Below, in pieces: positions 57,455 to 64,000 of a stretch of DNA of 64,000 nucleotides. The notes beneath the pieces were generated by a model, which worked only from the letters and a program-made list of their open reading frames with translations, was not told the origin of the DNA and made no database searches. Position numbers and translations under genes: made by a program. Numbering within the stretch: the stretch's first letter is position 1; every line of letters starts with the position of its first letter. Source of the DNA: Anaeramoeba flamelloides (taxonomy: Eukaryota; Metamonada; Anaeramoebidae); assembly GCA_027625915.1 (NCBI GenBank), contig JANTQA010000057.1:2232001-2296000 (forward strand), in the 5' to 3' direction.

Positions 57455-59259
57455 ATTTCTTGCAAAATAAATAGAATAAAATTTTCGATATGCTTTTCAA
57501 AATTAAATTTTTTAAAAAATCGTATAACCTTTTAAATTTTTAATTCTTAAAATAAGAAAAAATTAATAATTCCCATGTATATAATTGGGGGGTTTTGATG
57601 ATTTATTTTAATTCTTGGTATGTAATTATTTTGGAAAGATGAATGAAAATTTTATTCTTTTTATTTTACAATTAACAATATTGAATCTAATGAAATTATT
57701 CTTTGTTCAAATTTGATTATTTTTACGAGTATTTCCTCCCTCTAGAAATGATTAATTAATATTTCTAAAAAAAAAAAAAAAAAGAAGGAAATATTAGTAA
57801 TTTACGTTTAAACCTCAAGACAAGGAAAATTGTTTCAAAATAAAATCTCAAAATATTGTTATTTTTGAAATACACTCAGATAATAAACATTATTATACAT
57901 GAAAATTTTGAAAAAGGTTTACAACTTCATTAGATATTAATGGTAATTACACAAAAATGAAATTTTGAGTATAATTTTTTTCATTTTTAATTTTAAAAAA
58001 TTTGAATTTGATATTTGATTTCGTGAAGAGATTATTTTCACTATTTTTTTAATATTATAAAAATAGTCATGTTTTTCAATTTCATCATAGCACAAAAATA
58101 TTTTTTTCAAAAGATATCACTAAATTAAATTGAAAAACTGATTATTTATCTATTTTTGGAATATTTTTTATCATTTTATTTTCATCTATGTTTGAGTTTT
58201 TATTTATATATATATATATATATATATCTATATATACCCTTTTTTTTTATTTTTACAAATTGTTTTAATCTTTATTATTTTTTCTATTTAATGTTCAATA
58301 TAAAGTTCATTCCTTGTAACTATGTTTTAAAAAAGATACACCAAAAATAGATGTTTTTTTTTTCAAAGGGTTGGTATATTGGAAAGGGGGGTATTCAAAT
58401 CTTAATTAACTGAATAACTATCTTTTCTTAATTATTTAAAATTATCACAACTTTGAAAAAATAATTGATGAAAGATGTCTAACTAAAATCCAATGCGTAG
58501 TTTTGGCTAAACTTTAATTTTCAGTGTTTATTTTTTCCTTGTAGTGTATGAAGAAGCCATTTATAAAAAGTGAGTCCCAAAACTTTCGAAAAGTGTAGAT
58601 TACACTGCTTATAAGACACAATCAAACATGCTAGAGCAACCCATTTGAAAAATTCTATTCCTCACTTTTTTAAAATGGCTATTGTTTAAAATTATTTTTA
58701 TTAATTAATAATTGTAAAATTTATGATTTTATGTTAAATATACTTTTAGAAATTTTAGTATAATCAATGTAACTCAGAGAACTGTGGAATGCCTTTGAGT
58801 GCCCATCTTATCCATAATTCATATTTTTTGTTTGTAAAATCTTTTAATTTTCTAATCACAACATGAATTAAAAAAAAAAAAACTAACAAGGTTATTCTAA
58901 AATTAGAGTTTTTGTTAAGAAGATCAAATGATTTTTGAATCATAACTTCAAATCTATAAAATATAATGAAGTAATTAAAATTTGATTAAAGAAATAATAA
59001 AAAAATTAACAGTATCTAGAGTGTAATTAACACACGTCCCGATATAATAATAATACTCAATATTTGATTATTTTTTTTTCTGTTAGTCAAATAAAAAAAT
59101 AAATTAAAATTTTAAAAAAATCTATTAAAAATTTTTTTGACAGACGTCCAAAAAAAACTTTCTATAACAACTGTTTTCAAAAAGTTAGGAATAAAAGTTT
59201 TTAAAGTTGTTACTCAAAATGTTTGATTTGCTCTTTAAAGTAGTTAGACAGAAACACCA

Positions 59260-59830
59260 CTAAGATTTACAATCTCTGAAATTTGAAAAAAGATTATCTT
59301 GAATTGGGTGTAGTGACTTGTTAATTTGGTTCTTAGCTGATCGATCTTGGATTTGGTATGGGTTTTAATAGTGGTTAAAAAATGCAATTTTTGACAATTT
59401 ATTTTTTTATTTCCGAAATCAGAAATGAAGAATATAAGGTTAATTGGCTGGAACTTAAGTTATAATAAAATGTGGTTTGTGAGTTGTTGGTTGAAATTTT
59501 TAATTAGTTTTGGTTTTATTTGGTACTTTTAAAAAACAATTTGTTTTAATTAAGTTAATTGACAAAAAAGTATTTTAAAATTTTCTTCTACAACAAAAAA
59601 AATTAATTTATTCTTGATCACCTACCAATCTATTAATCGTAAACTCTTCAAATTGGATTTCAGAAAAAAAAAAAATAAATTGTCAACAATTACCATTTTG
59701 GACCACTTTTAAAACTCATACCAAATCCAAGATCGATCAGCTAAGAACCAAATTAACAAGTCACTACACCCTATGTAAGATAATTTTTTTTAAAATTTTA
59801 GGGATTGTAAACCTTAAACCATGATACCAC
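59260..59830. repeat. Foldback element H
   Basis: The arm at about 59270-59435 and the inverse arm at about 59655-59820 share GGGTGTAGTGACTTGTTAAT, TTGGTTCTTAGCTGATCGAT and CTTGGATTTGGTATG almost without mismatch, around a loop of about 220 bases. No coding frame. The high arm identity suggests recent arrival or ongoing correction. Confidence 0.85.
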
Positions 59831-61026
59831 ACTTTTTTAATGTGACTTTATAAAATAAAATTATTTTATAGAAATTATTAAAAAATACTATTTGTCTTTG
59901 TACAAAGATAATTTTGAAAGGAAAATTAAGTACAAGGATATCTTGAGTGTAAGTAATACTTCTTCTTCGACCATAATAAAAAGTATCGTTTTAAACATTA
60001 AAAATTTCAAATAACTTGAATATTTTACAAATAAACCCTGCTTTTATATTAAGATGAAATTGTTTTTTTTTTCAAATGAAAATTTTCTTGATGATATTTG
60101 GGTATTGAGTAATTTTATCCTAAATATTCAAAATCGATTTTTTTTTCTGTCAAAAATGATTTAATTGTGTTAAATTAATTCTTATGAACAAGGCCAAAAA
60201 TTTTATTAACAAAAGATTTCTCAAATTTAACAATTTCTTGAATTTTTTTTTCATATTTTGAAAATTCAAAAATGACATTTTTGGAATTTTAAAGAATAAA
60301 AATAATTTTTAGACTTAATAGATCTAAATTTCATTGATAAAATTTTGTTAAACTTTTATCAAATTTAGATTTATTCAATCACCATATACCTCTATTGTTT
60401 CAATTGGCTGACATTAGAATTGAATTATATTAATAATAAATAATACAAACAAAAAAAAATAAATTTTTCTTTTAAAATTAATGCTTTCTAAAAAATAATA
60501 AAAATTTGTTTTTAAACTTTTCAAGAATTAACTTAATTGTTAATAAAAATAATAGTTAATTTTTTTCTTTTTTATGTTGAAAACATGTAAATTTTGGATT
60601 TCAAAAAAGAGATTCAAATTTAGAAATTTTTTAAATTGTTTGAACTCATCCATTTCATAACCCAAAACACAAATTACAAAAAAAAAATAATGATCTAAAC
60701 AAAATTTTATTTTCTATTTCAAAAAATAATGCCTTCATATTAGATTTTATTTCAATTATTTGAGAATATTTTTATACTATCTTATATTTCAAACAATTCA
60801 AACAAGTTGTCTTGTCTTTGTTTCAAAAGATTGTTTTTCATTTTATTTATATAATTTGAAAATTTTTAAAAAAATATTTAATATAATCTTTTTTTTCTAT
60901 TATTTTACATTATAATATTTCATTTTCTTTTAACTATTAATAGAAAAAATTTTCAGAAATTCTAACTTGTCAAAAACAAAAGAAACAAGTAATTTGAGAG
61001 TATTTAACAAAAACAAAAAAGAAGAA

Positions 61027-62337
61027 ATGAAATTCATAATAAAAAAAAATCTTAAGCCGCAATTTCAAAAAGAAAATAGCACAAAAATAGCAAATGATAA
61101 CTATGAAGACTTCGATGATGATGATGATGATGATGGCGATGAAGATGAAGAAGAAGATACCATGAGTAAAAATGATATTGATAACAAGAATAATATTATA
61201 CAAGAAATAAATAACCAACAAACATTTCCTGATTCACAACAACATCCTAAAATATTATTACCAAACCCAAATTCTATGATAAGCCCCACAAGATCAAAAT
61301 CAAAAATAGTAGCAGAATCTGAAACTGAAATTGATTCTGAAACTGAAACTGAAACGGAAACAGATTCCGATTCAGACTCCGACTCAGATTCATATTCAGA
61401 TTCAGATCCAGAATTCGAATCCATTAATAAAAGTTTACAAATTAATCGCCAATTTAACAACCACGACCCTAATCCCAACCAAACAATGTGTCGACCTGAA
61501 AAACAAAACTTGAGTGATCTTTATTTAAAATTAATTCAAGATCCAAATTTTTATTCTGAATATGGTAATGATTATATCAATAGTTTGTTAAACACAAAAA
61601 ACCATTATCCAGAAGTTGATTATATAAAAAAGAAGCAAATATATGTCAACAATGAAATGAGAACTCTTCTGATTCGATGGCTTAACGAAGTATGCCATGA
61701 ATATGAGCTCCAGCCCGAAACCTTTTACCTTGCCATAAATTATTTGGATCGATTTTTAAGTAAGATGAAAATATATCGAAGGCATATACAGCTTGTTGGC
61801 GTCACTTCATTATTAATTGCATCCAAATTTGAAGAGATCAGACCCCCCGCGGTTAATGATTTTTCGTATATCACCAAAAACACTTATTCAGAGGCCCTTA
61901 TTTTGCAATGCGAAATTCAAATAATTAATGTATTAAAATTCCGTTTTAGAGTCTTAACACCAATCCCCTTTTTGAAATTTTTTTTATTTTTGACCAAGGC
62001 CAATAAAAAAACCAAGTTGTTAGCATATTATATCTCTGAACTTCAGGTACCTCATATATACTTTTTGAAATTTAAACCAGAAGTTATTGCGCTTAGTTCA
62101 ATTGCTATCGCAAATTTAATCCTAAATAAATTTGGAAAAGATGATTGGAATAATATGCTCACCAATTTTCCCCAATTTCATTTAACGAATCTAATACCCT
62201 GCATTTTAAAATTAACCCAACTTTATAAAAATATATCTAAATTAAAAAATTGTCCCATTTTTGAAAAATTTAATCAAGATAATTTTTTAAATGTTTCTTC
62301 AATACCTATTCGAACAATTATTTTTGAAAACAAATAG
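61027..62337 (+). CDS. A/B-type cyclin
   Basis: A 436-residue product from the first in-frame ATG. The frame is open 20 codons further upstream to a TTTTCAG, so an upstream coding exon is possible. Residues 28-45 are an Asp/Glu run and about 95-130 is a Glu-Thr then Ser-Asp repeat that looks like a CK2 or casein-kinase target region. The cyclin box starts near residue 200: MRTLLIRWLNEVCHEYELQP, then LAINYLDRFLSKMKIYRRHI, QLVGVTSLLIASKFEEIRPP and FSYITKNTYSEALIL. This is the mitotic/S-phase (A/B) pattern, with the conserved Arg, Asp, Lys and Glu that contact the kinase. A second cyclin fold follows to about residue 410. It should activate a cyclin-dependent kinase. No clear destruction box is seen in the visible N-terminus. 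Confidence 0.92.
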   Translation: MKFIIKKNLKPQFQKENSTKIANDNYEDFDDDDDDDGDEDEEEDTMSKNDIDNKNNIIQEINNQQTFPDSQQHPKILLPNPNSMISPTRSKSKIVAESETEIDSETETETETDSDSDSDSDSYSDSDPEFESINKSLQINRQFNNHDPNPNQTMCRPEKQNLSDLYLKLIQDPNFYSEYGNDYINSLLNTKNHYPEVDYIKKKQIYVNNEMRTLLIRWLNEVCHEYELQPETFYLAINYLDRFLSKMKIYRRHIQLVGVTSLLIASKFEEIRPPAVNDFSYITKNTYSEALILQCEIQIINVLKFRFRVLTPIPFLKFFLFLTKANKKTKLLAYYISELQVPHIYFLKFKPEVIALSSIAIANLILNKFGKDDWNNMLTNFPQFHLTNLIPCILKLTQLYKNISKLKNCPIFEKFNQDNFLNVSSIPIRTIIFENK

Positions 62338-63137
62338 AGTGTGCCTATCTGTTTTCAGATAATATATAATAATCGTAGAATATATTATTTTAGAAACAGT
62401 CATTTATTTTATCGAGATTTTGGAAGTCTATAATTTATTTTTGATTTTATCCACAAATTAATTTTATTCCTCTTTTTTTTTATTTTTTTTATTTATTTAT
62501 TTTTTTTTATTTTTTTATTTTTTTCTCTTTATAATTTATTTTTATTATCTAGGCTTTATATTCTTTTTCTGATTTTCCTTTCTTTGATTTATTTATTTAT
62601 TTTTTTTTTTTTTCAATTTTTGAAAAACTAAAGTGTTTTTTAAAAATATCATTTTTCTTTTTTGATTTTTTTCTGATATTTAATTTTTATTTTTTCTTAT
62701 TAACCTCAAACAAAATGAAAAAAAAAAAAAAAAAATCAACTTTAAATAACAAATAACCATATATTATCTCCCCAATGAATTATTTTTTATGTTTGTTTTA
62801 AACTTTTTCCTTGAATTTTTTATTTATTAAATTGTATTTTTTTTTTTTTTTCAAATAAAAATTCCAATGAAATTAAACTAGAAATTATACATGATTTATC
62901 AAAAATTAAATATTTAGGAATTCGATTATTCAAAAAAGTCAGATATACAGATAATATGAAAATGGCAAATGAAACTTTTAACAACAATCAACAATTATAA
63001 AATAACAATTTGATAACGATTAATTGAAAAATAAATTATTTATATCTTTTATATTAAGTCAAATAACTTATAGCTTTGAAATATATGGTTGAAAAATAAA
63101 AATTTGAAATCATTTAAAAATTTGAATTAATTTATTT

Positions 63138-63260
63138 ATTTATCGAGAATAAGGAGTTATCAAAGAACATTTACTAAATAAAAAAGAGAAGAAGAAAAAT
63201 AATTAAAATATTAATTAAAACAAAATTATAATATCATTTACATAACCCAGTGAAAAATAA
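63138..63260 (+). repeat. Dispersed repeat family A, copy 3 (short)
   Basis: GAGAATAAGGAGTTATCAAA, then TTTACTAAATAAAAAAGAG and AAGAAAAATAATTAAAATAT, as in copies 1 and 2. It ends shortly after the CATTTACATAAC box. Confidence 0.7.
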
Positions 63261-63269
63261 TCCACTCTC

Positions 63270-63545
63270 GTTATATTTTCCAGGATTTGAAATAATTGAG
63301 TTAAATCCTTGATTTTATTAAATTATTTCGAATTCTGTAAAAATCTCGTTAACTTTTTTTTAATTTCAGAACATAATAGAAAATTTTTTTATTTTTCTTT
63401 TCATTTCAAAAATTAAAAAAAATCGACTTTAGATTTTTCAGAATTTAAAAGAATGGAGTAAAATCTATGATTTAACCCAATTCTTTTAACTTTTGGAAAA
63501 TATAGGAACTCTACGGCACTTGAAGGCACTTGAATTAACACTCCT
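63270..63545. repeat. Family G palindromic modules
   Basis: GGATTTGAAATAATTGAGTT / TTAAATTATTTCGAATTCT, then AACTTTTTTTTAATTTCAGA / TTTCAAAAATTAAAAAAAAT, then CAGAATTTAAAAGAATGGAG / CCCAATTCTTTTAACTTTTG. The tail CTCTACGGCACTTGAAGGCA matches the linker at about 12660-12690. Confidence 0.7.
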
Positions 63546-64000
63546 TTAAAAATATTTCTCAATAATCAAAAAACAAAAAGATTTATTTAAAACTCAAAAA
63601 GATATAAATACCCTTCAAGTTCAATAATCCTAAAATTCAGATTATTTGCCAATTACTTAAATATATATTATTATGTAAGAGATAAAAACTCATATCAATT
63701 TTGTCATTTATGTTTAAAACTTGAAAAGAAAGAAATAATAGAAAATATCTATCATTTTTAAATTTTTCGGATATACCCTTACTATGAAAATAATTGTATT
63801 TTTGTTGAAAACTAAATTAAAAGAAATAAATCTTTATTTTTAAATTTTAAACCAAGACAATTTGAAATTTATTTTCATTAATTAATAATCGTAAAATCTG
63901 TGATTTTAAAATTAAAATTTCTTAAAGGAAATTTAAATATAATATCATCTAGAGTATATTTTATCCTTCTTATCTATAATAATAATAACTTTTTAATTTT

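Larger units (their letters stand above)
55898..61026. other. Gene-poor stretch with palindromic repeats
   Basis: T-rich sequence to about 56100 may be intron of the preceding gene. Then a family F palindrome (57262-57454), a family J block (about 57585-57665), a TA microsatellite (58204-58235) and a large foldback element (59260-59830). No other gene was seen. TTTTCAG at 60950-60956 could be an acceptor for the cyclin gene. Confidence 0.5.
62338..64000. other. Intergenic end of window
   Basis: Very T-rich to about 62860, then AT-rich with a family A fragment (63138-63260) and family G modules (63270-63545). No gene seen. Confidence 0.55.

Noticed and set aside
61101-61478. Minus-strand frame of Ser/Glu/Val repeats over the cyclin N-terminus
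   Set aside because: It is the mirror of the Asp and Ser-Asp codons of the cyclin gene on the plus strand.
1-64000. tRNA, rRNA, CRISPR array, bacterial operon or organelle DNA
   Set aside because: No cloverleaf-like GC-rich segments, rRNA blocks or regularly spaced repeats were recognised. Gene structure is nuclear eukaryotic. A covariance-model scan could still reveal a tRNA I missed.

Overview
This window is nuclear DNA from a very AT-rich eukaryotic microbe. The evidence is spliceosomal introns in almost every gene, cytosolic ribosomal proteins, a cyclin, a YIPF-family Golgi protein, a CK2-type kinase, and proteins loaded with Lys/Asn/Gln/Ser/Glu runs. Both TAA and TAG end genes here. The style (long low-complexity tracts, short AT-rich introns, a eukaryotic selenocysteine elongation factor) fits a free-living amoeboid or flagellate protist. 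An Anaeramoeba-like metamonad is my best guess, but I cannot prove the taxon from this window alone.

Layout. 1-1238: a foldback repeat, then a UBA-like low-complexity protein gene (1239-2531, +). 2532-6306: repeats. 6307-6931 (+): ribosomal protein eS24, two exons. 6932-10564: repeats. 10565-17079 (-): a large Ser/Lys-rich, possibly Ada3-like protein, whose inferred 4.1 kb intron is packed with transposable elements. 19905-22317 (-): a RhoGAP-like domain joined to a poly-Lys stretch and a long coiled coil. 27011-28847 (+): ribosomal stalk protein uL10/P0, three exons. 29214-31245: a four-layer nest of DNA transposons. 32180-33996 (-): selenocysteine-specific elongation factor eEFSec. 38182-39025 (-): YIPF6-like Golgi membrane protein. 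42403-46868 (-): CK2-alpha-like kinase with a predicted signal peptide and a 3.2 kb intron that carries an antisense kinase-exon fragment. 46869-55536: repeats and sequence I cannot assign. 55537-55897 (+): first exon of an unrecognised Asn/Lys-rich protein. 57262-59830: palindromic repeats. 61027-62337 (+): an A/B-type cyclin. 62338-64000: repeats.

The genes form no functional cluster. They are ordinary housekeeping or regulatory genes (translation, membrane traffic, cell cycle, signalling) spaced by kilobases of AT-rich DNA. The most striking content is the repeat landscape. At least ten small repeat families can be separated by eye. Three of them (C, D and E) share the terminal motif TAAACTAWATTYC, and one of these still encodes a peptide resembling the C-terminus of Tc1/mariner transposases. 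Another element is flanked by TTAA. A further repeat type is a mosaic of short palindromic modules found in at least five places, including both giant introns. Exon boundaries given here come from splice-site reading and phase matching, not from transcripts. Repeat borders are accurate to about 10-30 bases.
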